From NCBI GenBank assembly GCA_001782045.1, contig MFNK01000012.1, forward strand, positions 1 to 64,000: a stretch of 64,000 nt of DNA. The letters run 5' to 3'. The stretch comes from Candidatus Levybacteria bacterium RIFCSPHIGHO2_01_FULL_36_15b (GTDB lineage: Bacteria > Patescibacteria > Microgenomatia > Levybacterales > UBA12049). Of the stretch, positions 49,426 through 57,043 are shown in pieces; position 1 is the first letter of the stretch; each line of letters begins with the position of its first letter. The notes below the pieces were generated by a model. It was not told the DNA's origin. It ran no database searches and saw only the letters and a program-made list of their open reading frames with translations. A program made the translations under genes and the position numbers.

Positions 49426-50586
49426 TTAGTTTAGTTTTGAATAAGGTGCAGATTTTCCACACTCAGGGCAACTTATTCTTCCTCCTCCTATTGCTGCTTC
49501 AACCTGCCTTTGGCAAAAAGGGCATTTACAACAAAGTGTGGTTTGTTCGGTTTTTTTCTGACCGAATTGGGCCACGCTATAAGGATTATTTATATTCTCG
49601 GCACTTGCCAAATTGAACCCTGCGGAAACACCTGGACAAGGACCCCCTGCTACTCTGGGTGTGAACATTCCCATCGTGGCGGCCTTTCTCTCTACTTGCT
49701 CGTCTGGAGCAAAGGCAGCCCAATATTCTAGTTTTTTAATAAATTCGTTATCGTTATTAACGATAGCAGATAGGGTTTCGTCTGTTTGGTTTAAGACAGA
49801 GTTAAACTTTAGACGGTGGGTAAAGAAGTCATACGGATTTTTAATCAAAGAGTTTATGTAGCTCACCGTCAAACGTGCATTAATTTTGTTAATGAGCTCA
49901 AGTTTTTCTTCATCTAGAGCTACTGCGTCTTTATTTAAGTATTTTTGGACATCATCTGAGGACTCGAAAACATCTACGTTTATGGGCTCTTTTAGAAAAT
50001 CGGATGCCCTTTCGTAACTTTGGCAGTTAGTAAATGGTTTGAGTTTTTCTTTATACTGCTCTAAAGTTAGGGTAGATAAATACCTGTTTAACTCTACGTA
50101 TCTTTTCCCATTCTCATCCTCTTTCAGCTCATAAACGTCGAAAAAATTGTTTGTATAGTCGGAGCCTTTTTCTCCCCTTGACGAAACCGAGAGCCTTTTT
50201 GCCCCCACTTTAGAATCTTTGACAGTTAGCTCGGCTTGAGTTTTTACTGCCCCCAAAAGCTCTGCATCTTCGCGATCGAAATCCAACGGGTTACCATATT
50301 TTCTTCTGTATTCAACTCCTTTTCTTACCATGTCCTCCATTGATTGATTTACCCCGTCAGCCACCATTTTCTCCTCAACGATCTCAAAGCGGGTTGTCGA
50401 CCTTATAGCACTTACCCTTTCTCCTATGTATGTTTCTAGCTGTCTTCTGGTATAAGTTTTTAACCTTTGTTGCTCGGAGAATGTAAGTTGATGAAAGCTT
50501 CTGTAGTCTCTTTCGTCAAAAGAAGGATTGTATACAAGCTTTCTTTCCTCCTCAAAATTCGGTGTGTAAGTTTGTCTTTCTATCAT
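49426..50586 (-). CDS. hypothetical protein with C-terminal zinc ribbon
   Basis: 386 aa. A charged helical body (FEEERKLVYNPSFDERDYRS..., repeated Glu/Arg/Tyr) and a C-terminal ribbon CCKCPFCQRQ...ISCPECGKSAP. It also has a Gly/Pro-rich piece GGPCPGVSAGFNLASAENIN before the ribbon. No known family. Preceded by structured element C, which overlaps the end of the cobalamin adenosyltransferase gene. Confidence 0.72.
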   Translation of the reverse strand: MIERQTYTPNFEEERKLVYNPSFDERDYRSFHQLTFSEQQRLKTYTRRQLETYIGERVSAIRSTTRFEIVEEKMVADGVNQSMEDMVRKGVEYRRKYGNPLDFDREDAELLGAVKTQAELTVKDSKVGAKRLSVSSRGEKGSDYTNNFFDVYELKEDENGKRYVELNRYLSTLTLEQYKEKLKPFTNCQSYERASDFLKEPINVDVFESSDDVQKYLNKDAVALDEEKLELINKINARLTVSYINSLIKNPYDFFTHRLKFNSVLNQTDETLSAIVNNDNEFIKKLEYWAAFAPDEQVERKAATMGMFTPRVAGGPCPGVSAGFNLASAENINNPYSVAQFGQKKTEQTTLCCKCPFCQRQVEAAIGGGRISCPECGKSAPYSKLN

Positions 50587-50598
50587 CTGGTTTTTTTA

Positions 50599-50667
50599 TC
50601 CACCTTGATTCGCAGCATGAGGCGTGTTCGAATAGAACAGAAAAGCCGAATGCTAAGATCTGGTGGA
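50599..50667 (-). ncRNA. structured 5'UTR element, copy C
   Basis: Minus strand: P1 TCCACC/GGTGGA, AGATCTTA, P2 GCA/TGC, TTC/TCA, P3 GGC/GCC, TTTTC, hairpin TGTTC-TATTC-GAACA. Compared with copies A/B, P1, P2 and P3 are all changed on both strands but still pair. The 5' part overlaps the last codons of the adenosyltransferase gene. The sequence ACCAGATCTTAGCA at its 5' side resembles ACCAGATGATAGAA at the following gene start. Confidence 0.65.
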
Positions 50668-51201
50668 CCAAATTACTTCTTTCTTTTTATCTTTTTTGTT
50701 AATAAATCGGGCATACACAAATAAAACGTCAGAAAGTCTATTGAGATAAATCAGTGTTTGAGGATTAACTTTTTCTTTTTCAGAAAGCTCTACAGTTTTT
50801 CTTTCAGCTCTTCTTGCAAGGGTACGGGCGTAATGTAGGTGGGATCCCGAGACCGATCCTCCGGGAAGAATAAAGTTTTCTAGTTCTGGCAATTTTTTTG
50901 AGAGGTTATCGATTTGATATTCGAACTCTTCTGTTCTTTTAAACAAATATTTTCCCATTTCTTTAAATTTGCCAGTCGATGGGTTAGCAAGAAACGCTCC
51001 TATTTCAAAAAGATCATTCTGGATTCTTATTAGTTCTTTTTTAATTTCTTGAGGAAGTTTGTAGGAAAGCACAATGCCTAAATAACTATTGAGCTCGTCT
51101 AAGGTGCCGTATGTATTGACCCTAAGACTTGCTTTAGAAACGGTTTTACCTCCGTACAGAGATGTTTTTCCTTTGTCTCCAAATTTTGTATAAATTGACA
51201 T
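50653..51201 (-). CDS. cob(I)alamin adenosyltransferase, PduO type
   Basis: 182 aa from MSIYTKFGDKGKTSLYGGKT, the family's ATP-binding N-terminus. Also RVNTYGTLDELNSYLGI, then FILPGGSVSGSHLHYARTLA followed by RRAERKTV, typical of PduO/MMAB enzymes. Makes adenosylcobalamin, the cofactor of the class II ribonucleotide reductase encoded just upstream. It sits behind a cobalamin riboswitch with a terminator (51211-51331). The C-terminal STRS comes from overlap with structured element C. Confidence 0.94.
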   Translation of the reverse strand: MSIYTKFGDKGKTSLYGGKTVSKASLRVNTYGTLDELNSYLGIVLSYKLPQEIKKELIRIQNDLFEIGAFLANPSTGKFKEMGKYLFKRTEEFEYQIDNLSKKLPELENFILPGGSVSGSHLHYARTLARRAERKTVELSEKEKVNPQTLIYLNRLSDVLFVYARFINKKDKKKEVIWSTRS

Positions 51202-51210
51202 AATTTCCAA

Positions 51211-51236
51211 ATAAAAAAGTCCTCTACGAGAGGACT
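51211..51236 (-). terminator. intrinsic terminator of the cobalamin riboswitch
   Basis: Minus strand AGTCCTCT-CGT-AGAGGACT followed by TTTTTT: an 8 bp stem with a 3 nt loop and a U-run. It lies between the aptamer and the adenosyltransferase ATG, so binding of cobalamin would stop transcription. Confidence 0.85.
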
Positions 51237-51331
51237 GCGGCTGCCCTGCTCGGAGCTTAAATTTTGTATCGTTTTCTGGATATACAGTACCGGCAGTTCC
51301 GCCGACTTTCACGGCGATTTCCAATACAAAG
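51237..51331 (-). ncRNA. cobalamin riboswitch aptamer
   Basis: Minus strand contains GGAAATCGCCGTGAAAGTCG, CTGCCGGTACTGTA and GAGCAGGGCAGCC, matching the conserved GGAAA / GGUGAAANUC / CNACUGU / GCAGGGCAG layout of small cobalamin riboswitches. Closing stem TTTGTAT (51324-51330) pairs with ATACAAA (51263-51269). The terminator follows directly. It controls the adenosyltransferase gene; nrdJ lies upstream of it. Confidence 0.85.
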
Positions 51332-51358
51332 TTTTAAATTTTATTTAATTAGGACATT

Positions 51359-51379
51359 CGGCTGAGCTCAGTCGAAGCC
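51359..51379. repeat. CTGAGCTCAG-TCGAA repeat copy
   Basis: CGGCTGAGCTCAGTCGAAGCC in the nrdJ-riboswitch gap; same family as the copies in tgt, pgk and the ligase. Confidence 0.6.
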
Positions 51380-51401
51380 AAAGTTGGACAAGTCATATTT
51401 A

Positions 51402-53846
51402 TTAACACTCTGAATAGCCACAGGCATAACATTTTTTACAACCTTCTTCATATGCCAGAGATGCTGCACCGCAATCAGGACAAATATCATAAAGTCCGGT
51501 TGAAGCTGCAGACGTTGAAAGCTCATTTGATGGAGTAGGAGCAAGAGTAAGCTGCTCCAGTTTTACTACATCATCTTTTACTTCTACTATAATATCCGCA
51601 GCTTTTGGAAGGTGTGAATTTGCTTTCCCGTTTAGAGCCCCATTTCCGTTTGAATGCCCATTAGAAAGCCCATTTGTAATAATTTTTTTATCCTCTACAA
51701 TTCCGTTAACTCTAAATTCGAAATGCCTGGATAGTATTTTTGCAACCGCATCAGGAAGAGAGCGCACCCTATTTTCTCCGAAACCAACACTTCTTGCTCC
51801 CCCAATTCCTATTAATTGCGCAACAACTTGTCTAATTCGCTCGCGTGGCGCCAGCATTCCATTTAGCCTTAAGTTTAACGAGATCATTCTTCCCAATGCG
51901 TCTGCCATTGCTGCAACATCACTTCCTGATTTTCCTACCGTTATAAATACTTCGAAAGGCTCTTTACTTGTATCGTGGTTAATTGTTATGTAAGTTTTGC
52001 CAACAGGTGTCTCTGTTCCGTATGTTACTCCCTCAACCACCATTGGTCTTGGAATAACCGGAACTTGGGGTATTTGAACTATTTCTTCTTTTTTATCCTC
52101 TTTCTTGTCTTCTTTTCGCGATAGAACGCCCTCACGAGAACCATCTCTCATATATGTTATTCCCTTTAATCCTGCATCATATGCCATACTATAGAGCCTT
52201 TTTACATCTTCGACGGTATGTGAATTGGGAGCATTAACAGTTTTTGATATTGAAGAATCTATATAATCTTGCGCTACAGCTTGAACTTTAACATGATCCT
52301 CGGGAGATAAATCGTTTGCAGACACAAAATAATCGGGTTTTTCCGCTTTTGGATTTTCTTTTTTCCACTCTTCAAATAGAGGATGGTACATCATGTGTTC
52401 GCCAAGCCTATCTCGTCTTATAAACTCAAACTCATAAACCGGCTCGACTCCGGAGGAAACTCCAGAAATAAGCGATGTAGTTCCTGTTGGCGCAATAGTT
52501 AAGAGCACCGCATTTCTAATTCCCTGTTTTGCAATTTTCTTTTTTATATCTTCGGGTAGTTTTTGTATGTGAAATCCTTTTTGATATTTTTCTTTGTTAT
52601 ACTTTGGGAAACTTCCTTTCTCTAATGCTATGTCCGAGGAAGCAATATAAGCGTTATCTCTTAATGTTTTAAATATTTTCTCTATTACCGGCAGACTTTC
52701 TTCAGAACCATATCGTACTTTCATTTTTATCAAAGCGTCTGCAAGTCCAAGAATTCCCAAACCGGTTCTTCTTATGTTTTTTGCAACCTTCTCATTTTCT
52801 TTATAAAAGTAATATGTTTCATCTATAACATTGTCCAAAAATCTCATTGCGACTCTTACGTCTTTTCCAAAATTATCATAGTCAAATTCTCCTCTTTTGT
52901 TTACGTAAGCAGATAGATTCATCGCACCTAAATTACAAACTGCCCAGGGAGAAAGTGGCTGCTCGCCGCACGGATTAGTTGCTGAAAGTCTCTCAAAATA
53001 CCAAGTATTACTCCTTTTGTTTGACCTATCCAAGAAGTGAAGCCCCGGCTCTGCGCTTTTCCATGCTGCCGTGCAAATCAAATCCCATAGATACCTTGCT
53101 TTTATGGTTTTATAAACCTTTAATTTCCCCCCCAATTTCTTCCATTCTTCGATATCGCCCTTCCATTTTTTATCGTATTTTTTATCATCCAAATCAGGAA
53201 AAACTAAATCCCAATTCCCATCTTTTTTAACTGCCTCCATAAATGCGTCAGACACGCAAACAGAAAGATTAGCGCCATTTATTTTATTTAAATCTTCTTT
53301 TACTGTTATAAACTCTTCTATGTCCGGATGCCAATCATGAAGCATTAACATCAAGGCGCCTCTTCTGCTTCCACCCTGCTGTACAATGTCTTTTGTTGCC
53401 AGGGAGTAAAGCTCTGCCCAGTTCATTGGACCCGAAGAGAATCCATTTACTTTTTTAACTCTTGCTCCTCTTGGCCGAAGCGAAGATAGATTAACTCCAA
53501 CTCCTCCTGCTCTTGCCATAATTTCAATCATCTGGGTTAGATTTTCCATTATTCCGCCCCTTGAGTCTGGGGGATTGGGAATAACAAAACAGTTAAAATA
53601 ACTTACTTCAAAGCCGGTGCCTGCGCCTGATAATATTCTTCCGCCCGGTAAAAACTTGAAGTCGTACATTGCGTCATAAAATTTTTTCTCCCATTTTTTT
53701 CGGTCTTTTGGTTTTTCAACGCTGGCAATTGCCTTAGCTACTCTTTTCCACATTTCATCGGGAGTTTTTTCCAGAGCGTTACCCGCTTGGTCTTTTAATG
53801 AATATCTATCTAAAAATACTTTTTGTCTTACACCGTCTAATTTCAT
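51402..53846 (-). CDS. nrdJ: class II (adenosylcobalamin-dependent) ribonucleotide reductase
   Basis: 814 aa. FLPGGRILSGAGT, GSRRGALMLMLHDWHPDIEE, NPCGEQPLSPWAVCNLGAMN and IAPTGTTSLISGVSSGVEPV are the active-site blocks, and a C-terminal zinc/thiol tail CPDCGAAS...CKKCYACGYSEC regenerates the active-site disulfide. Makes dNTPs without oxygen or iron but needs B12. Follows nrdR with a 4 nt gap; the cobalamin gene block lies downstream. Confidence 0.96.
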   Translation of the reverse strand: MKLDGVRQKVFLDRYSLKDQAGNALEKTPDEMWKRVAKAIASVEKPKDRKKWEKKFYDAMYDFKFLPGGRILSGAGTGFEVSYFNCFVIPNPPDSRGGIMENLTQMIEIMARAGGVGVNLSSLRPRGARVKKVNGFSSGPMNWAELYSLATKDIVQQGGSRRGALMLMLHDWHPDIEEFITVKEDLNKINGANLSVCVSDAFMEAVKKDGNWDLVFPDLDDKKYDKKWKGDIEEWKKLGGKLKVYKTIKARYLWDLICTAAWKSAEPGLHFLDRSNKRSNTWYFERLSATNPCGEQPLSPWAVCNLGAMNLSAYVNKRGEFDYDNFGKDVRVAMRFLDNVIDETYYFYKENEKVAKNIRRTGLGILGLADALIKMKVRYGSEESLPVIEKIFKTLRDNAYIASSDIALEKGSFPKYNKEKYQKGFHIQKLPEDIKKKIAKQGIRNAVLLTIAPTGTTSLISGVSSGVEPVYEFEFIRRDRLGEHMMYHPLFEEWKKENPKAEKPDYFVSANDLSPEDHVKVQAVAQDYIDSSISKTVNAPNSHTVEDVKRLYSMAYDAGLKGITYMRDGSREGVLSRKEDKKEDKKEEIVQIPQVPVIPRPMVVEGVTYGTETPVGKTYITINHDTSKEPFEVFITVGKSGSDVAAMADALGRMISLNLRLNGMLAPRERIRQVVAQLIGIGGARSVGFGENRVRSLPDAVAKILSRHFEFRVNGIVEDKKIITNGLSNGHSNGNGALNGKANSHLPKAADIIVEVKDDVVKLEQLTLAPTPSNELSTSAASTGLYDICPDCGAASLAYEEGCKKCYACGYSEC

Positions 53847-53850
53847 AGTA

Positions 53851-54300
53851 TTAATTAATTAGTCTTTTTACTTCTTTTTCAAAATCTTCAACATCTACAA
53901 AATTTTTAAAGACGCTTGAAAATCTTATATATGCTACTTTGTCCAGTTTTTTAAGTTTACCTGCTACCATATTTCCGATTTTCTTGCTTTCTACTTCTAC
54001 TCCTGTTTCCCCTCTTAAGTCTCTTTCAATATCCGTAACTATTGCTTCTATTACTTCAAGAGGAACTTTTGTCTTCTCGCAAGATCTTATTATTCCTCTT
54101 TTTAATTTATCTCTGTCAAACTGCTCTCTTCTTCCGTCTTTCTTAATTACTATTAAATTTATGTTTTCAATTCGCTCGTATGTCGTAAACCTTTTAGTAC
54201 AATGCCCACACTCTCTCCTTCTTCTTATGGTTTCCTCAGTATCGCTGTCTCTGGTTTCAACTACTTCTGTATCTGTTAATCCGCAATATGGACATTTCAT
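53851..54300 (-). CDS. nrdR: transcriptional repressor NrdR
   Basis: 149 aa. N-terminal zinc ribbon MKCPYCGLTDTEVVETRDSD...CGHCTKRFTTYERIE, then an ATP-cone (VIKKDGRREQFDRDKLKRGI) that senses ATP/dATP. Represses ribonucleotide reductase genes; here it is in the same transcript as nrdJ and a NrdR-box-like sequence lies in its promoter region. Confidence 0.97.
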   Translation of the reverse strand: MKCPYCGLTDTEVVETRDSDTEETIRRRRECGHCTKRFTTYERIENINLIVIKKDGRREQFDRDKLKRGIIRSCEKTKVPLEVIEAIVTDIERDLRGETGVEVESKKIGNMVAGKLKKLDKVAYIRFSSVFKNFVDVEDFEKEVKRLIN

Positions 54301-54308
54301 TTTTTAAT

Positions 54309-54359
54309 CACTAGATATAGCGTTAGAAAAAGCATATGGCACTACATTTGCCCTGTCAA
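54309..54359 (-). promoter_or_regulatory. nrdR-nrdJ promoter with NrdR-box-like operator
   Basis: Minus strand TTGACA (54354-54359), 17 bp, TATGCT (54331-54336), then CGCTATATCTAGTG at 54309-54322, close to the NrdR box (ACACTATATCTTGTGT-like). The operator lies just downstream of the -10, between it and the nrdR ATG, so autoregulation is likely. Confidence 0.68.
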
Positions 54360-54509
54360 CTATTAATATCTATATCAAATAATGTCAGTTTAATTTTTAG
54401 CCTCAAATTTTTATGTAAGAAAAACATTTTGCTAAAATAGCCGATTTTTTGTGGACAGTTTAAAATTGGGCGGATAAAAAAAATGTTCTAAAGAGGCAGT
54501 TTATACCAA
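54360..54509. other. intergenic region upstream of nrdR, downstream of the DUF5667-like gene
   Basis: AT-rich, with no ORF, tRNA or clear terminator. It contains AT-rich palindrome pieces (TATTAATATCTATATCAAATA) that might be part of a second NrdR site, but this is not convincing. Confidence 0.35.
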
Positions 54510-55058
54510 TTAGTCAGACTTTATAATTTCCAGTCTTTCTTGAAAATCATGAGCTCTTGCTTCCTGAAATCTTAAATTTAAAAGCGAATCGCCTTTTTGT
54601 CCTTTTTGCATTTCCCTTATTACTAACTGGTGTTTTATCGATGAGGTAATCATTCTATCTAAAAGTTGGTCTACCTTTTCCCCTTGTTTTTTCGCTTTAA
54701 AAATATTTGCAATTGCATCGTCAAAATAATTTCCGCTTTTTGAAAGAGTTGTAATACATAAATCATAATTTCCTTTCTTTAAAAGGGCATATGAGGCTCC
54801 AAGTCTTTTATCAGATTGCAGTAAATCAAATTCTGCTTTTTTCATTGGGTCTCTAATTAGAAATTTTAAAATGTTGTCTCTTATTGCTTTAAGATAATAA
54901 AGAGGATTGTCGGGCAAAAGTCCTGGATATGGCAGCTCGTATTCCACTTTGGGTATTGCAGAAGATGTTGAAATATTTTGTGCAAATGAGAAAGATGGAG
55001 CAAGTATTGTAAGAAGAACAATAAATAGAATTAAAACTGCGGTTCTCATTGAGGGCAT
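54510..55058 (-). CDS. secreted DUF5667-like protein
   Basis: 182 aa. N-terminal signal peptide or anchor (TAVLILFIVLLTILAPSFSFA), then the motif YELPYPGLLPDNPLYYLKAI typical of DUF5667 proteins, followed by helices DPMKKAEFDLLQSDKRLGAS. Such proteins are abundant in this bacterial group; the function is not known, likely a surface-associated helical bundle. Starts within 1 nt of the gap stop. Confidence 0.8.
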   Translation of the reverse strand: MPSMRTAVLILFIVLLTILAPSFSFAQNISTSSAIPKVEYELPYPGLLPDNPLYYLKAIRDNILKFLIRDPMKKAEFDLLQSDKRLGASYALLKKGNYDLCITTLSKSGNYFDDAIANIFKAKKQGEKVDQLLDRMITSSIKHQLVIREMQKGQKGDSLLNLRFQEARAHDFQERLEIIKSD

Positions 55059-56134
55059 TATACACCCGAGGAATATTTTTTGCCAAGCATTAATACTTCC
55101 TCAACTAATCTGTTTGCATATCCATATTCGTTGTCATACCAAGCTATAACTTTTACCATATTTCCTATAACTTGCGTTAAAGATAAATCAACTATAGATG
55201 AATAGGGACTCCCGATAATATCGCTTGAGACTATTGGATCGTCTGTTACTGTTAGAATTCCTTCAAATGCTGCAAGTTTTGATGCATTTCGAAGCGCGCT
55301 GTTTACTTCTTCCTTTGTGGTTTCTTTTTTTAATATGAACGTGAAATCCGAAAGAGAGCCAACTGCAACGGGAACTCTTATTGCTAAACCATTAAATAAA
55401 CCTTTAAGTTCCGGCAAAGCTTGCGTTGCTGCAATTGTTGCACCCGTTGATGTCGGGACTATATTTTGCGCTGCAGCACGTGAGCGTCTGTAATCTTTAT
55501 GTCCTCCATCTTGCAACTCTTGATCTGAAGTATATCCATGAATTGTTGTCATCATAGCCTTCTCTACTCCGAAAGTATCTACCATAACCTTAGCAACGGG
55601 TGTAATACAGTTTGTCGTGCAAGACGCATTGCTAATTGCATTTTCACCTTTATAATCTTTGTCATTTACCGAAAGAACATATGTTGGGATGTTTCCTTCT
55701 TTAATTGGAGCTGATAAAACTACAGATTTAGCCCCTGCTCCTAAGTGTTTTTTTAAACCTTCCTCATCTGTAAAATGTCCTGTTGATTCAATTACTACAT
55801 CTACATTTAAATCGCGCCAAGGCAAAAGGGTCGGGTCTTTCTGCGAAAAAACAGGTATTTTTTTGCTATCCAAAAGTAAATAGCCAATTAAATCTTGATG
55901 GGGAGAATTTTCTCCTGCCTGCGCAGGCGGGTCTTTTTCCTGGTAAGAGACGTCCAGGGCATAAATGGGGCCATATGAAGTATCATACTTTAATAAATAC
56001 ATCCATCCTTTAATATCGGTTGAGTGCCCTGCATTAATTGCAACAACATCTATTTTGTCGGAGTATTTTTCAAGTATTACTCTATGCGCTACTCTTCCTA
56101 TTCTTCCATAGCCATTAATTGCTAACCGAATCAT
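55058..56134 (-). CDS. gap: glyceraldehyde-3-phosphate dehydrogenase
   Basis: 358 aa. NAD-binding INGYGRIGRVAHRV, catalytic Cys in SNASCTTNCITPVAK, His in TTIHGYTSDQ, and WYDNEYGYANRLVEE. Glycolysis step producing 1,3-bisphosphoglycerate, which PGK (57044-58093) uses next. An in-frame palindromic repeat (55914-55931) adds DPPAQAGE in a surface region around residue 70. TATACT ends 6 nt before the ATG. Confidence 0.97.
   Translation of the reverse strand: MIRLAINGYGRIGRVAHRVILEKYSDKIDVVAINAGHSTDIKGWMYLLKYDTSYGPIYALDVSYQEKDPPAQAGENSPHQDLIGYLLLDSKKIPVFSQKDPTLLPWRDLNVDVVIESTGHFTDEEGLKKHLGAGAKSVVLSAPIKEGNIPTYVLSVNDKDYKGENAISNASCTTNCITPVAKVMVDTFGVEKAMMTTIHGYTSDQELQDGGHKDYRRSRAAAQNIVPTSTGATIAATQALPELKGLFNGLAIRVPVAVGSLSDFTFILKKETTKEEVNSALRNASKLAAFEGILTVTDDPIVSSDIIGSPYSSIVDLSLTQVIGNMVKVIAWYDNEYGYANRLVEEVLMLGKKYSSGV
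55914..55931. repeat. CCTGCCTGC-type palindrome inside gap
   Basis: CCTGCCTGCGCAGGCGGG, read on the minus strand as DPPAQAGE within GAPDH; sibling of 783-800 and 24655-24674. Confidence 0.72.
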
Positions 56135-56174
56135 ACAAATAGTATAACGAGATTAAAAATTTGGAACAAGAGGA

Positions 56175-56582
56175 CTAACTATTATCTAATGTTGCCAATC
56201 TGTAACAAAGAGCAATCAGCTGTTCATTTTTTCTTACTGCCTGCTTTATGGAAAGAACTCTTAATCCATCAACCTTAATTGGAAACTCTTCAAGTCTAAA
56301 TACTTCTTGTTCTTGCGGATCAATTGAAGTGTAAAGCCTTGGCCACCTTTCATTTGGATTATCATGCAAAGACCAATGCTCATGAAGAAATAAGTCCATT
56401 GCATTTTCCACATTGCCTAAGTCTACCCTTCTAAATTTCTTTGGTAGAATCTTTAATTCTCCATTTCTTTTGGAAGTATCTGCGTAGAATAACAGCTTTG
56501 ATCTATCAATTGATTTCTCTGTTTGCCTGATTGATGATTTAATCTCCAAATCAACCTGAATATTAAGAAGTTCTAAATTCAT
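56175..56582 (-). CDS. hypothetical protein
   Basis: 135 aa from MNLELLNIQVDL. TTGACA-16-TATAAT ends 7 nt before this ATG (leaderless), so the upstream reading is dropped. Mixed alpha/beta: RKVDLGNVEN-like segments, HEHWSLHDNPNERWPRLYTS, KVDGLRVLSIKQAVRKNEQ. No family recognised; neighbour of another leaderless small gene. Confidence 0.7.
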   Translation of the reverse strand: MNLELLNIQVDLEIKSSIRQTEKSIDRSKLLFYADTSKRNGELKILPKKFRRVDLGNVENAMDLFLHEHWSLHDNPNERWPRLYTSIDPQEQEVFRLEEFPIKVDGLRVLSIKQAVRKNEQLIALCYRLATLDNS

Positions 56583-56620
56583 TTCGACTATTATACCGCC
56601 CAAACAGAAGATGTCAAATG

Positions 56621-56980
56621 TTATAAACGGCTAAGATATTCTTTATCTTGCACGAAATACTTTATAGATTTTCTTTCTTCATCTTGTTCAAAAGTAAATA
56701 TTAATTCAGGAAACCTTTTATTTACCAAAAATGCCGTTTTGAATAATCCTTCAATTAAATCTCCGCCATCGCGATTATGTTCTAAAATTAAACGGTAGAA
56801 GAAAGATTTTACTATTCTATTTGTTTCCGTTGGCAGAAAATTTGTTCTTTGGATTGATTTAAGAACTACTGTCTCTGAAAATATGCCATTTGCTTTAGTA
56901 ATTCTTTCTTTTAAATTTTGGCCTGCAATAGATAAATCTCTTTCTCTTTCAATTTTTCTTGGGTCATATTCCTTATTCAT
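56621..56980 (-). CDS. hypothetical protein
   Basis: 119 aa. Helical N-terminus (KIERERDLSIAGQNLKERIT), FFYRLILEHNRDGGDLIEGL, then strands FPELIFTFEQDEERKSIKYF. TACAAT ends 6 nt before the ATG. Not recognised. Confidence 0.7.
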   Translation of the reverse strand: MNKEYDPRKIERERDLSIAGQNLKERITKANGIFSETVVLKSIQRTNFLPTETNRIVKSFFYRLILEHNRDGGDLIEGLFKTAFLVNKRFPELIFTFEQDEERKSIKYFVQDKEYLSRL

Positions 56981-57043
56981 GAGGAAATTGTAAACAAAAA
57001 CTAAATAAAGATCTTTATATGTTTTTTATAGAATGTTTACAAT

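Noticed and set aside
51202..51324. N-terminal extension of the adenosyltransferase reading frame
   Set aside because: It runs through the cobalamin riboswitch and its terminator; the enzyme family starts at MSIYTKFGDKG.
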